DNA from: an uncultured Fibrobacter sp.
GTDB lineage: Bacteria; Fibrobacterota; Fibrobacteria; Fibrobacterales; Fibrobacteraceae
Direction: 5' to 3'
DNA length: 64,000 bases
NCBI GenBank assembly: GCA_934699585.1
Contig: CAKUWY010000001.1
Span: 124,001-188,000, forward strand
The position numbers were made by a program, and so were the translations under genes. Positions 1 through 8,608 of this stretch are shown piece by piece (within the stretch, counting starts at the first letter, position 1; every line of letters begins with the position of its first letter). The notes beneath the pieces are model-generated. The model made no database searches and was not told the origin of the DNA. It was given only the letters and a program-made list of their open reading frames with translations.

Positions 1-789
1 GAACTGGGCACCCTTTGCGGAGCCTTCGCCCACGACTACAACAACATCCTGGGGTCCCAAATCGGATTCTGCCAGCTGGCATCGGAAATGCTTGGAACCA
101 TCCAGTCCGAAGAAGTAGACGACAGCATCAAGAAAAAGGTGCTCACCGCCGGAAACTTCGTGGCAGAAGCCACCAAGGCCGCCCAGCGGGGGAAAGTCTC
201 GCTAGAAGAACTGCTGAACACCATACGCGGCCAGGCCAAGAGCTCCGGCGACACCATCGTTTTCGCCCCTTACATGATAATCGACGACGTGAAGAACAAA
301 CTTTCCCTGACCCTTCCGCCGAACATTTCCATCAGCTCCAGCAAGATGGACAAGTCCATCCGCATTTCGGGAATCCCCGCCGCCCTGGACCGCATTATCA
401 GCAACCTTTCCAACAATGCCCTCTTCGCCATGAAGGAGATGGGCGGCACCCTGACCTTCGGGCTAGAAAAAGAAACCTTGGCACAGCAGCTGATTACGCC
501 CTACGCTCCGCCTATCCCGCCCGGAAATTACGCCAAGTTTACCATAGCGGACACGGGTACCGGCATGGATTCCAACACGCTGGAACGAATTTTCTCGCCG
601 TTCTTTACCACCAAGGCTCCTGGCGAGGGTCTGGGCCTGGGTCTTTCTTCGGCTCTCCGCCTGCTAAAAGAGGGAAATGCCTATCTGACCGTACAGACAA
701 GGCTTGGCGAAGGAACTAATTTTAATCTATATTGGTCATTGTATAACGAATCTCAAGGGGAACAAAATGTCCACAGTTCTAATTATTGA
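1..789 (+). CDS. Sensor histidine kinase, C-terminal part (5' end outside window)
   Basis: The frame is open from the first base, so only the catalytic part of a two-component sensor kinase is visible. The phosphoacceptor H-box reads AHDYNNIL (nt 28-51). It is followed by the N-box (NLSNNALFAM), the G1 box DTGTGMD, an F-box with FFTTK, and the G2 box GLGLGL of the HATPase_c fold. The H-box style matches kinases of the NtrB/PAS-linked HisKA class; the sensor domain is missing from the window. The last 23 nt overlap the start of the receiver gene, which fits translational coupling and a kinase-receiver-activator operon. The signal it senses cannot be judged from this fragment. Confidence 0.93.
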   Translation, partial: ELGTLCGAFAHDYNNILGSQIGFCQLASEMLGTIQSEEVDDSIKKKVLTAGNFVAEATKAAQRGKVSLEELLNTIRGQAKSSGDTIVFAPYMIIDDVKNKLSLTLPPNISISSSKMDKSIRISGIPAALDRIISNLSNNALFAMKEMGGTLTFGLEKETLAQQLITPYAPPIPPGNYAKFTIADTGTGMDSNTLERIFSPFFTTKAPGEGLGLGLSSALRLLKEGNAYLTVQTRLGEGTNFNLYWSLYNESQGEQNVHSSNY

Positions 790-1141
790 TGACGACACCC
801 AGTTCAATCTGATGCTCAAGTCCGCATTGGAAATCAAGGGTTACGAAGTGGAAACCGCCGCCAACGGAAAAGAAGGCAAGGCTCTCTACCAGAACAAGAA
901 ATACGATGTCATCATTACCGACATCATCATGCCCGACGTAGACGGCTACGAAGTCATTCTGGACCTCCGCCGCATGGGCATGAGCGACCGGACCATCGCC
1001 GTGAGCGGTGGCGGACGCACTGCCGCCGATGACTACCTGGTGACCGCCCAGCATTTTGACGTTGCCGCCACATTCAACAAGCCCATAGACTTGCAGGCCC
1101 TCCGCGACAAGGTGGACGAAATCATCAAGAGCCACAGCTAA
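767..1141 (+). CDS. Stand-alone CheY-like response regulator receiver
   Basis: This is a 124-residue protein made of one receiver domain with no output domain. The acidic pocket D8-D10, phosphoacceptor D52 (in VIITDIIMP), switch serine in AVSGGG and conserved K105 in FNKP are all present, so it should be phosphorylatable. I chose the ATG at 767 because AAGGGG lies six bases upstream and the homology begins there; a longer frame from 704 runs inside the kinase gene. It overlaps the kinase by 23 nt and ends 3 nt before the sigma54 activator. It probably receives phosphate from the upstream kinase; since the next protein has lost its own phosphosite, this receiver may be the real phospho-switch of the operon (inference). 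Confidence 0.93.
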   Translation: MSTVLIIDDDTQFNLMLKSALEIKGYEVETAANGKEGKALYQNKKYDVIITDIIMPDVDGYEVILDLRRMGMSDRTIAVSGGGRTAADDYLVTAQHFDVAATFNKPIDLQALRDKVDEIIKSHS

Positions 1142-1144
1142 TCC

Positions 1145-2590
1145 ATGAATATTCTGATCGCCGATTTAGACGATTCCTTTATCAGCGACATCCGGCGTTC
1201 CTGGTCCTTAAAGGACACGGAACTTATCCTCTGCAGCGACAGGGAATCCCTAATGCCTCTCGTCAAGAAGGACTCTATAGACCTTGCGTTTATAGAGGTT
1301 CCCCTTTTGACCCATTCCAACATGGACATGGTCAGCTTCTTGAAGGAGAAGAACCCCGGCATCGAGATCTTTGTGCTCTGCGACAGCAAGAACTGGCCGG
1401 GCGCCACCAGCGCCATAGCGAGAGGCGCCAACAGTTTCTTGATGAAACCCGCCACCGTGGAGCAACTGGAAGATATCGCCAAGAAAATCCAGGCGCAACA
1501 GCAGAACAACTCCACCCACCAGCTCATGGAATCCCAGGTTTTGGACAGCCTCCTGGGAGACACCCCCGAAATGCGGAAAATCCTCAAGACGGTTTACAAG
1601 ATTGCCCCCACCACGAGTACCGTCTTGATTACCGGCGAATCCGGGTCTGGCAAAGAGTTTTTGGCCAACGTCATCCACCGCTACAGCAAGCGGGCAAGTT
1701 CCCCCTTCGTGGCGGTAAACTGCGGCGCCATTCCCGAAAACCTGATCGAGAGCGAACTCTTCGGAAGCAAGAAGGGCTCCTACACGGGTTCTACCGCCGA
1801 CAAGAAAGGCCTTTTTGAATCCGCCAACGGCGGCACGTTGTTCCTGGACGAAGTGGGCGAACTCTCCCCCGCCACACAGGTCAAGCTTTTGCGCTTTTTA
1901 CAAAGCCACGAAATCCGTCGCGTCGGCGAGACCGAGGCCCGCTACCTGGACGTGCGCATCGTGGCAGCCACCAACCGCGACCTTCAGCAGGCCATGGAAC
2001 AGGGCAACTTTCGCGAAGACCTGTACTACAGGCTGAACACCTTCCACCTGCACCTGCCGCCCCTCAGGGAACGGCGCGTGGTGATACCGACGCTGGTACG
2101 TTACTTTGTCTTAAAGAACCAGGAAGCTACCGGCAAAGAGATTAAAGAATTGGAGCCGGCGGCGCAGTACGCCCTTTCCAAGTACGCCTACCCCGGAAAC
2201 ATCCGCGAGCTGGAAAACATCGTGGAGCACGCCATTGTGCTTTCCGAAGACGGCGTGATCCGGCTCGAGGACTTGCCCGAAAGCGTGCAAGAAGAAGCCC
2301 GGGAAAAAACACTGGCCATCGCCCACCAGAAAAGCGAAGCGAAGGACGTGGCCGCCATCCCGTTGCAACCTTCGAACACCGCTCCCAAGCAAGAGTCGGG
2401 TCGTAACAAGAGCGAAAACGACGAAGACGAAAGCGAAATCCTTTCCCTAGAAGAAATGGAACGCAGACACATATTGCATGCCCTGAGCGTCTGCAAGAAC
2501 AACAAGACCGAAGTCTGCAAACGACTGGGCATCAGCCGCGCCACCCTGTGGCGCAAACTCAAAGAACTGCAGATTGCGGTAGAAGATTAG
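1145..2590 (+). CDS. NtrC-family sigma54-dependent activator with degenerate receiver
   Basis: The 481-residue protein has the order receiver (about 1-120), AAA+ sigma54-interaction domain (about 140-370) and Fis-type helix-turn-helix (about 440-480). Walker A is GESGSGKE at 164-171, and a Walker B segment (GGTLFLDEVGEL) follows. Two points are unusual. The receiver phosphosite Asp is replaced by Glu51 (FIEVPL), and the sigma54-contact loop, normally GAFTGA, reads GSYTGS at 211-216. The domain order predicts binding to enhancer-like sites and ATP-driven opening of sigma54 promoters. It starts 3 nt after the lone receiver gene, so all three genes are probably cotranscribed. The family call is firm; targets are unknown. 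Confidence 0.93.
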   Translation: MNILIADLDDSFISDIRRSWSLKDTELILCSDRESLMPLVKKDSIDLAFIEVPLLTHSNMDMVSFLKEKNPGIEIFVLCDSKNWPGATSAIARGANSFLMKPATVEQLEDIAKKIQAQQQNNSTHQLMESQVLDSLLGDTPEMRKILKTVYKIAPTTSTVLITGESGSGKEFLANVIHRYSKRASSPFVAVNCGAIPENLIESELFGSKKGSYTGSTADKKGLFESANGGTLFLDEVGELSPATQVKLLRFLQSHEIRRVGETEARYLDVRIVAATNRDLQQAMEQGNFREDLYYRLNTFHLHLPPLRERRVVIPTLVRYFVLKNQEATGKEIKELEPAAQYALSKYAYPGNIRELENIVEHAIVLSEDGVIRLEDLPESVQEEAREKTLAIAHQKSEAKDVAAIPLQPSNTAPKQESGRNKSENDEDESEILSLEEMERRHILHALSVCKNNKTEVCKRLGISRATLWRKLKELQIAVED

Positions 2591-2860
2591 CTCCTGAACA
2601 CGTCATTCCGAGTGGCAAAGCCACGAGGAATCCAGTCCCGCTATCCTTACCATCGTCATTCAGAGTGACATTTCCAAAGCATGCCCTGACTCGTCCCGGG
2701 ATCCTCCTGAGAAGCCACCTTCGTCATCCTGAGGAGCACAGCAGTCTTCGTCATCCTGAGGAGCACAGCAGTCTTCGTCATCCTGAGGAGCGAAGCGACG
2801 AAGGATCCAGGCCCATACAAAACTTGTTTTCTCAATCGGTATTTTGTACATTCCTCGACC
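2591..2860. repeat. Spacer with dispersed palindromic repeats
   Basis: The spacer after the sigma54 activator is built mostly of dispersed repeat units. Two perfect 27-bp tandem copies beginning CGTCATCCTGAGGAG lie at 2722-2748 and 2749-2775, followed by a longer related unit at 2776-2808 that ends GACGAAGGATCC and contains an internal GCGAAGCG palindrome. A further diverged unit (CGTCATTCCGAGTGG...) lies near 2602. The same unit recurs at 3386-3445 and, as a relative with GCGAGGATCC ends, at many other places in the window. No protein-coding gene is evident here. Confidence 0.8.
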
Positions 2861-3148
2861 ATGAATAAACAAGGCTACACATACATTCTTTTCAGTCAGA
2901 GAAATGGAACTTTGTACACCGGCGTAACAAGCAATCTCAAAAAACGCATTACGGAGCACAAAGAAAAAAGCATTCCAGGTTTCACAAAGAAATACGGCGT
3001 TGATAAACTCGGATACTTTGAAGAATACAACAGCATTCGCCTTGCCATTGAGCGAGAAAAAGAAATAAAAGGATGGTCCAGAAAAAAGAAACTTTTTTTA
3101 ATAGAAGGCACGAACCCTCAATGGAAGGACCTCTTCTTCGAACTTTAA
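2861..3148 (+). CDS. GIY-YIG nuclease-superfamily small protein
   Basis: The 95-residue protein is a single GIY-YIG domain. The two defining strands appear as YTYILFS and LYTGVTSNLKKRI, followed by an EH and a Glu-rich helix ending in EKEIKGWSRKKK. This is the stand-alone family often annotated as UPF0213 or YhbQ-like. The core fold is that of nucleases that cut DNA with one metal ion, but the cellular role of these short members is not established. The ATG at 2861 follows a repeat-filled spacer, and another lies downstream, so the gene appears monocistronic. It is AT-richer than its neighbours and may be mobile (inference). Confidence 0.85.
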   Translation: MNKQGYTYILFSQRNGTLYTGVTSNLKKRITEHKEKSIPGFTKKYGVDKLGYFEEYNSIRLAIEREKEIKGWSRKKKLFLIEGTNPQWKDLFFEL

Positions 3149-3553
3149 GCATAAAACTCCCTGGATTCCTCGGTTGCACCTCGGAATGACGCAGGAGTCG
3201 AGTGCAACAGCGGACCGCTTGCGGTGCGATGTAACCGAGGCGAACCGGTCATGCCCCGCAGGGGAATGACGCGGGAGTCGAGCATGACAGCGGACCGCTT
3301 GCGGTGCGATGTAACCGAGGCAACCGGTCATGCCCCGCAGGGGTAAAACGAAGGATAAGAGTATTTCAAAGCCCCAAAAATCCGTCGTCATCCTGAGGAG
3401 CACAGCAGTCTTCGTCATCCTGAGGAGCGAAGCGACGAAGGATCCAGGCCCAAATCCTGAATCTATCATTTCATGAAAAAACTATCCGGACTGGATTCTT
3501 CGCGGTCCTTAGACCGCTCAGAATGACGACAGCAGATTAATTACAAGACAGAT
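3149..3553. repeat. 405-bp spacer made largely of repeats, including an 80-bp tandem pair
   Basis: This spacer has no convincing gene. It contains two adjacent direct copies of an approximately 80-bp unit (3185-3264 and 3265-3343), each running from AATGACGC through GCGGACCGCTTGCGGTGCGA to CCCCGCAGGGG, with a few substitutions and one indel between them. A further CGTCATCCTGAGGAG pair lies at 3386-3445, nearly identical to the copies at 2749-2808. Short inverted repeats (ACCGCTTGCGGT, CCCCGCAGGGG) give it strong folding potential. Confidence 0.8.
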
Positions 3554-4552
3554 TTATACTTCCACCAGTGTTGCCACCAGGGAGCTTTCCTTAGAAAGTC
3601 CTGCACCGGGAAAGTCTACGCCCTGGGAGCGTTTCCAGGCCGTACAGGCCTTGGAACATACGCAACGGACCGCCGAAAGGACATCTGCCGAAAATTTATC
3701 CAGCGCAAATTCGCTGTAATTGGAACTCACCATAAAAAATCCGCCGGCGTTCAAGAGCCCCGCGCACTCCGATACCAGAGGCAGCAGGTGTTCTCGCACG
3801 TTGAAATTGCCGCCCTTGAACCGGGCAAAGCTGGGCGGATCCAGCACAATTCCGTCGAACTTGAGTCCCTTCTTCAAGGCCCAAGGCACATACTCCAGAG
3901 CAGAACCCCTGAAAAATTCTCCGGGGCGCAAGTCCAGGCCGTTCAGGGCATAATTTTCACGGCCCTTGTCCAAAATCTTTCCGCTGATGTCGGCGTTGGT
4001 GGCGACTTCGGCGCCACCCAGGCGGGCATGAACCGAAAAAGAACAGGTGTAACTGAACAAGTTCAGGAATCGCAGCCCCCGACCAGAATCTTCGGCGACG
4101 CCTTCGCAACCGGACGCACCGGCCGAAGACATTTGGCCGAACCGCTCGCAAACCTCAAGACGCACATCCCGCATGTCCAGGAACAGCCCCGGATTCACCG
4201 TGTCCAAGAGGTCCACGTGAAAACGGGCCTTGCCTTCGCGGACAGTCCCGCGGGCAAGTTCCGCCGAACCCGCCACCACATCCATACGGGGGTGTTCCAG
4301 CGAACGGCCCGAAGGGTCGGTACGGAACTTGGCCACCAGAAATTCCGGCTGGAACAAGTCCAGCACGGATTTCTTAATTTGTTCGTAATCCTTCACCGCT
4401 TCTGCAGAAAAGAACTGCAACTGATAGCGGTCGCCGAAACGGTCCAGCGTCACTCCGGGAATACCGTCTCCTACCCCGTTGAATAAACGGCAAGCGTCGG
4501 TCACCTCTAAAAGAGATGACCGTTTATCTGCCGCAATGCGGAATATGTCCAT
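3554..4552 (-). CDS. Class I SAM-dependent methyltransferase, RlmI/RlmK-like
   Basis: This 332-residue protein resembles the class I SAM-dependent rRNA cytosine methyltransferases (RlmI-type). The N-terminal half carries the connector with VTLDRFGDRY and VNPGLFLDMR. The Rossmann half has motif I NLFSYTCSFSVHA, an acidic ribose-binding strand (TNADIS) and motif IV DPPSFAR. The usual N-terminal PUA domain is not apparent, so the protein is shorter than E. coli RlmI. The ATG at 4552 is used here; a TTG at 4564 is also possible and lies six bases after a TATATTAG box. Target RNA position cannot be read from sequence. A run of Gly/Ser after residue 140 is an unusual insertion. Confidence 0.82.
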   Translation of the reverse strand: MDIFRIAADKRSSLLEVTDACRLFNGVGDGIPGVTLDRFGDRYQLQFFSAEAVKDYEQIKKSVLDLFQPEFLVAKFRTDPSGRSLEHPRMDVVAGSAELARGTVREGKARFHVDLLDTVNPGLFLDMRDVRLEVCERFGQMSSAGASGCEGVAEDSGRGLRFLNLFSYTCSFSVHARLGGAEVATNADISGKILDKGRENYALNGLDLRPGEFFRGSALEYVPWALKKGLKFDGIVLDPPSFARFKGGNFNVREHLLPLVSECAGLLNAGGFFMVSSNYSEFALDKFSADVLSAVRCVCSKACTAWKRSQGVDFPGAGLSKESSLVATLVEV

Positions 4553-4704
4553 TAAACTAGTCAATCGACTCTAATATAGCCTTTTTTCTAGCGGATTCCC
4601 CGTCAAGCGGGGAATGACGATGATAATGACTGGACATCGCGACGCTCGGCTCCTAGTCGTGGGACTCGCTACGCGAGTCCATGACGCGTCGGCTCAGTCA
4701 CCTC

Positions 4705-5646
4705 TTAATCATTCATCATATGATTGTAGAACTTGCGGTAGTTGTCCTTGTCCTCGGTCTTGCGGATAGCAATGGCATCTTGGGGATGGCGGTTCAGCAT
4801 ACCCGTAATCATCTGCGGGATAATGTAGCCCCATTCGTACTTGTCGCGGAGCGGCAAGAACAGTTCCTGGATGGCATCCAGTACCGGACGCAGGTCGTAC
4901 TTGGGATTCTTCAAGAAGCTGAGCAGCAGTTCGGTGGTGCAGTTGCCTGCACCGCGGCCCATGCCAGACACGGAACCGTCCAGGTAGTCCACGTGGTTGA
5001 TGATGGCCTGGATGGTGTTGCTGAAGGCCAGCTGCTGGTTGTTGTGTCCGTGGAAACCGAACTTCTTGTTCTTCACGATTCCCTTGTAACGGGCCAGTTC
5101 CTTGTCGATGTCTTCTTGATAGAACGCACCGAAACTATCTACCAGGTAGAGCACGTCAGCCTTGCATTCCTCTTGCACCTGGTGCAGAGCCTCGTCCAGT
5201 TCCGGACCGCGGTCACGGCTCACCGCCATGATGTTGAGGGTGGTCTCGTAACCCATTTCGTGGAAGGTATTCACCATGTCGATACCCTTGTCGATGTTCT
5301 TCACGTAGCTTGCCACGCGGAACAGCTGGTAAGGACTTTCACTTGCGGGCTTCACGGCGTCCATATTCACGCGGCCCACATCGGCCATCACGGCCATTTT
5401 CATCTTGGAGTCGATACCGTCCATCACTTTCCACAGCAGGTCATCGTCGCAAAACTTCCACGGACCATATTCCTTGGGGTCGAAAAGTTCGGGAGAATTC
5501 TTGTAGCCCATTTCCATGTAGTCGATGCCGGCTGCAGAGAGGAGGGTGTAGAGGCGACGCACAAATTCCAGGGAAAAATCGTGCTTGTTCACCAGGCCGC
5601 CGTCGCGGATGGTGCAGTCGAGAACTTTGATGGTTTCGTAGTACAT
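4705..5646 (-). CDS. HMG-CoA lyase-like (DRE-TIM) aldolase-family protein
   Basis: The 313-residue protein begins with LDCTIRDGG, the Asp-Arg signature of DRE-TIM metallolyases, and has the metal-binding FGFHGHNN histidines near the C-terminal third and a glycine-rich GMGRGAGN loop. This places it with the HMGL-like barrel family, which includes 4-hydroxy-2-oxovalerate aldolases and isopropylmalate-type synthases. It lacks the regulatory domain of the synthases. Stand-alone members of this kind often lie in surface polysaccharide or amino-acid gene clusters, but nothing nearby fixes the substrate. It is flanked by repeat-rich spacers and seems monocistronic. Confidence 0.85.
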   Translation of the reverse strand: MYYETIKVLDCTIRDGGLVNKHDFSLEFVRRLYTLLSAAGIDYMEMGYKNSPELFDPKEYGPWKFCDDDLLWKVMDGIDSKMKMAVMADVGRVNMDAVKPASESPYQLFRVASYVKNIDKGIDMVNTFHEMGYETTLNIMAVSRDRGPELDEALHQVQEECKADVLYLVDSFGAFYQEDIDKELARYKGIVKNKKFGFHGHNNQQLAFSNTIQAIINHVDYLDGSVSGMGRGAGNCTTELLLSFLKNPKYDLRPVLDAIQELFLPLRDKYEWGYIIPQMITGMLNRHPQDAIAIRKTEDKDNYRKFYNHMMND

Positions 5647-6072
5647 GGTAAAACAGTGGTTAGGCCGTAGGGCCGTGGTTAGTGGTTAGTGATTGGGACG
5701 AAAGGTCCGTACTTTCTTGTTCGGAGGGGAATTTAGAATAAGGGAAAGACCAAATCAATGGGTTTGGCAGAATTCGACAAAATTTCTTTATTTTTAACGC
5801 TATTTTTGCGTATAATATTCAAATTTTATTGAAAATCATGAAATTTGACGCCATTACCCACCTTTTGACCAACACACCCACTACCAGCTTTCAGTATCTG
5901 TTTTTACGGGAAAGGTATTCCCTACTATTATCAAATATATTTTTTACGCACATTTTGCGTCATTTTTTTTCTTAATTTCACACCCCACACCCCACACTCC
6001 ACATTCCTCACACCCCACATTTCACATTCCACATTCCTCACACCCCTTCCTTCTTTTCTATCTTGCACCTCA
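5647..6072. other. 426-bp AT-rich spacer with C-rich low-complexity tract
   Basis: The spacer between the divergent aldolase and mqnC genes has an AT-rich first part and a low-complexity tract at about 5979-6052 made of alternating CACACCCCACA, CACTCCACATTCCT and TTCACATTCC words. The same kind of tract, in either orientation, is found at 23071-23103, 32341-32406, 39180-39243 and 49829-49890. A short 44-codon frame from 5838 is open but has no ribosome-binding site and no recognisable protein character. I see no RNA gene here. The mqnC promoter box lies at its right end. Confidence 0.65.
6059..6066 (+). promoter_or_regulatory. Promoter -7/-10 box TATCTTGC for mqnC, leaderless arrangement
   Basis: TATCTTGC lies exactly six bases before the mqnC ATG with no ribosome-binding site between. 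The same box-to-ATG spacing is seen at prfA, azlC and mltG, suggesting transcription begins at or next to the start codon. Confidence 0.55.
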
Positions 6073-7107
6073 ATGAACCCCCTATTGCAAAAAGCCATCG
6101 AAGGCATTCGCCTCTCCCCCGCCGAGGCCTTGGATTTGCTGAATAACGCCCCATGGACTGAAGTGGCGCAGGCCGCCAACATGGTACGCCACAGAATCAA
6201 TCCCGGCAACAAGGTGGGCTACACGGCTTTCCGCATCGTGAACTACACCAACGTGTGCGAAGTCACCTGCAGTTTTTGCAGCTTTTGCAAGCCGGCCAAG
6301 AGCCCCGAGGCCTACGTGCTTAGTTTGCACGAAATCCGGCAGAAAACGCTGGAGGCAAAGGCCAAAGGGGCCGACCAGATCTTTTTGCAGGGCGGCGTGA
6401 ACAGGGACATTCCCTTAAGCTACTACACCGACGTCTTGCAGATGCTCACCCGAGAAATGGGCGTAAAGGTCCGAGGGTTCTCGCCGGTGGAATTGGTGCG
6501 CATCGCCGAATTCAACCACATGGAACTTGACGACCTGCTAGACATTTTCAAAGATGCCGGTCTCAGTTCCGTACCGGGCGCCGGGGCAGAAATTCTCAGC
6601 GACCGCATGCGCCAAATTCTATCGCCCAAAAAACTCCCTGCCAAACAATGGTGCAACACCCTTGCCGCCTGCCACAAGAAGGGATTGCCCGGCAGCGCCA
6701 ACATCGTATTCGGCAGTTGCGAAACCGCAGAAGAAATCATCGAGCATCTGGATTACGTGCGCAGCACCCAAGACATCGCTCAGGGCTTCAAGAGTTTTGT
6801 GGTATGGACCTTCCAGCCTCAAACGGACAAGTTCCCGATTAGGCACGTGCGGGGCGACGAATACCTGAAACTGCTGGCCCTTTCCCGCCTGTACCTGGAC
6901 AATATTCCCCACATCGAGGTGTCGCTCTTGGGCATGGGCCTTTCGCTGGGAGAACTCGGGCTCCACTGCGGCGCCGACGACATCAACAGCATTGTGATAG
7001 AAGAAAATGTTCTCCAGAACCACGGGCTTACCACCATCGATCAGGCCGAAGAATTTATCCGTAATGCGGGATTCATGCCGTATCGCCGGAGTTTAAACTT
7101 TGACTAA
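6073..7107 (+). CDS. mqnC: Cyclic dehypoxanthine futalosine synthase (menaquinone biosynthesis)
   Basis: A 344-residue radical SAM enzyme. The cluster motif is C62-x3-C66-x2-C69 (NVCEVTCSFC), preceded by the family's NYTNVC strand. Downstream are GGVNRD, FSPVEL, SVPGAGAEIL and WTFQPQTD, which fit MqnC better than the related MqnE. MqnC closes the spiro ring of dehypoxanthine futalosine in the futalosine route to menaquinone. No other mqn gene is visible in the window, so the pathway is scattered. Cys72 next to the cluster (CSFCSFC) adds a fourth cysteine and replaces the aromatic residue common there. The start is set by the promoter box six bases upstream. Confidence 0.85.
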   Translation: MNPLLQKAIEGIRLSPAEALDLLNNAPWTEVAQAANMVRHRINPGNKVGYTAFRIVNYTNVCEVTCSFCSFCKPAKSPEAYVLSLHEIRQKTLEAKAKGADQIFLQGGVNRDIPLSYYTDVLQMLTREMGVKVRGFSPVELVRIAEFNHMELDDLLDIFKDAGLSSVPGAGAEILSDRMRQILSPKKLPAKQWCNTLAACHKKGLPGSANIVFGSCETAEEIIEHLDYVRSTQDIAQGFKSFVVWTFQPQTDKFPIRHVRGDEYLKLLALSRLYLDNIPHIEVSLLGMGLSLGELGLHCGADDINSIVIEENVLQNHGLTTIDQAEEFIRNAGFMPYRRSLNFD

Positions 7108-7172
7108 ATGACTTATTTATTTTAAAAAAAACACACCCGTTTTTCGTAAAAAAAATTTTTTCTGGCCATCCC

Positions 7173-7200
7173 TTTACAAGCCTGCCAAATTAAGTATCTT
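7173..7200 (+). promoter_or_regulatory. Sigma70-type promoter TTTACA-N16-TATCTT
   Basis: TTTACA at 7173-7178 and TATCTT at 7195-7200 are separated by 16 bases and precede the gene at 7325 by a leader of about 118 nt that contains a strong hairpin. Confidence 0.55.
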
Positions 7201-7226
7201 TCGCCTCGGATTTAAAAACGAGTATT

Positions 7227-7258
7227 GGCACATGTCCCTTCGGGGAGTGTGCCTTTTT
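7227..7258 (+). terminator. Terminator-like hairpin with UUCG loop in the leader of the 7325 gene
   Basis: GGCACA...TGTGCC closes an inner stem TCCC/GGGA around a TTCG tetraloop, followed by TTTTTG. It has the form of an intrinsic terminator, but it lies downstream of the TATCTT promoter box, so it may act as an attenuator of the following gene instead of ending mqnC transcription. A second small stem (GACGG/CCGTC) follows at about 7274-7292. Confidence 0.6.
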
Positions 7259-7324
7259 GTTTGATAGTCTTCGTGACGGGCTCCTTTCCGTCTTTTCCAG
7301 ATGATTCTCTTTTGGAGGAATCCT

Positions 7325-8608
7325 ATGAAGAGTAGGATATGGGGCCTTGTGGCCCTTGGAGGAGCCTTGCTCTCCTCGACTGCATTTGCAGGAACATGCA
7401 AGAACCTTGTCTTATACGAAAATGGCCAATCCAAGGGCTTTATGGAAGAATCCACCCGGTCTTTCCCGGAAGCCCCCGAATGGTCCACCAACTGGGGCGA
7501 TTTCGACAACATGAAATCCCCCTACATCCGCCTTTCGGGTATGCGAAACTACCGTGGAGACTGGACCGGCTCCCTGATTTTTGACGCCCTACCCGTTACA
7601 GTACAGGGAGGCTCCCTGAAATTGAAGGTGCGCTCCACCCAGGCTGGAAATTTCGGAGTCTGGCTTTCAGGCACTAGCGGGAACGGGAAAATCTCGTTCC
7701 ACACGCTTGAAGCGGGCAAGGCTCACGCCCTGGACATTCCCGTATCATCGTTACTGGAAGGTTCTTCGGTAGAGATTGACAAGGTTGGAATTGGTCTGTT
7801 TAGCGTGCCCGCAAACCAATACACCACCCTATTTATCGACGACATTACGCTAACCTGCGCCCAGGAAGCTAATCCAAACGGAAACAGTTCCGCAAGTACA
7901 ACATCCACGAGTCACGATAGGGAGCAAGTTCCCTACCCCTTTGCAGAAATAAATCCCGCTTCTGCAGAGCGCTCCGGCCTTTTCGACGATGTTTACGACA
8001 GGCCTGTCCAATCCCGTTACTCGGCAAGCGAGAAAAGCGCCCTAAGCAATCAGACTTCCGAAAAAATCGTTATCCCCGAAGAAAGCCAGATAAGAATCCT
8101 GAATTTCAAGGATTCAAAAAATCTGACTCCAAAGGAATCCTGGCGCGGCTGGTACAACAGCCTGTTCCTCGTGGAAAAGGGCAAGCTGGTAGATAATGCC
8201 ATTCCCAATTCCAAGCGGATGTTCGAAGAAGCAGGAACGCTTGCCGCATCAAGCGACTACACAGTTCTGCCCCTGCTCGTGGCAAACATTACCTACGGTG
8301 TCGCCTATTGCGGAGACAGCGCCTGTTCCAAACAGGAAATCGAGAACTATCCCCTAGAACTGGTAGGACTTCCCACATCCTACGTTACGACGTCCAAGGT
8401 CCGAATCGCCTACGACCCCTACTTTACAATTACCCCCAGCGGGAAACTCCCCTCCCTTGAACTTTGTACGGGCGCAAAGTGCCTGGAACTGAAGCCAAAG
8501 TCCGAAGGGATTTTGGAATTCGATTCGGCCGGTATCCAGAAGGTACTGGTAAAAATCCATTCAGACAACAAGACTGTCGAGCAGACTCTTTTCGTGGAGG
8601 TAAAATAA
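7325..8608 (+). CDS. Secreted protein of unknown function with N-terminal CBM-like region
   Basis: This 427-residue protein has a clear signal peptide ending at about STAFAG. The next 160 residues (WSTNWGDFDN..., ending TLFIDDITLTC) read like a beta-sandwich binding module of the CBM11/galactose-binding sort, similar in style to the modules of the cellulases in this window. A Ser/Thr linker follows, then a C-terminal half with a short Cys-containing loop (CGDSACS) and no family I recognise. The start is the ATG at 7325, preceded by TGGAGGAATCCT. Its stop codon overlaps the ATG of the esterase gene by one base, with GGAGG just upstream, so the two are an operon and probably act outside the cell on related material (inference). 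Confidence 0.8.
   Translation: MKSRIWGLVALGGALLSSTAFAGTCKNLVLYENGQSKGFMEESTRSFPEAPEWSTNWGDFDNMKSPYIRLSGMRNYRGDWTGSLIFDALPVTVQGGSLKLKVRSTQAGNFGVWLSGTSGNGKISFHTLEAGKAHALDIPVSSLLEGSSVEIDKVGIGLFSVPANQYTTLFIDDITLTCAQEANPNGNSSASTTSTSHDREQVPYPFAEINPASAERSGLFDDVYDRPVQSRYSASEKSALSNQTSEKIVIPEESQIRILNFKDSKNLTPKESWRGWYNSLFLVEKGKLVDNAIPNSKRMFEEAGTLAASSDYTVLPLLVANITYGVAYCGDSACSKQEIENYPLELVGLPTSYVTTSKVRIAYDPYFTITPSGKLPSLELCTGAKCLELKPKSEGILEFDSAGIQKVLVKIHSDNKTVEQTLFVEVK

Noticed and set aside
4681..5670. 329-codon plus-strand frame opposite the aldolase gene
   Set aside because: It is His/Val-rich, has no family likeness and fully mirrors a well-supported minus-strand enzyme.
5838..5972. 44-codon frame in the spacer before mqnC
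   Set aside because: No ribosome-binding site, low-complexity end, no protein-like pattern.
7225..7245. Sigma54 promoter (TTGGCAC...)
   Set aside because: The GC of the -12 element is missing at the needed distance, and the bases form the stem of a hairpin.
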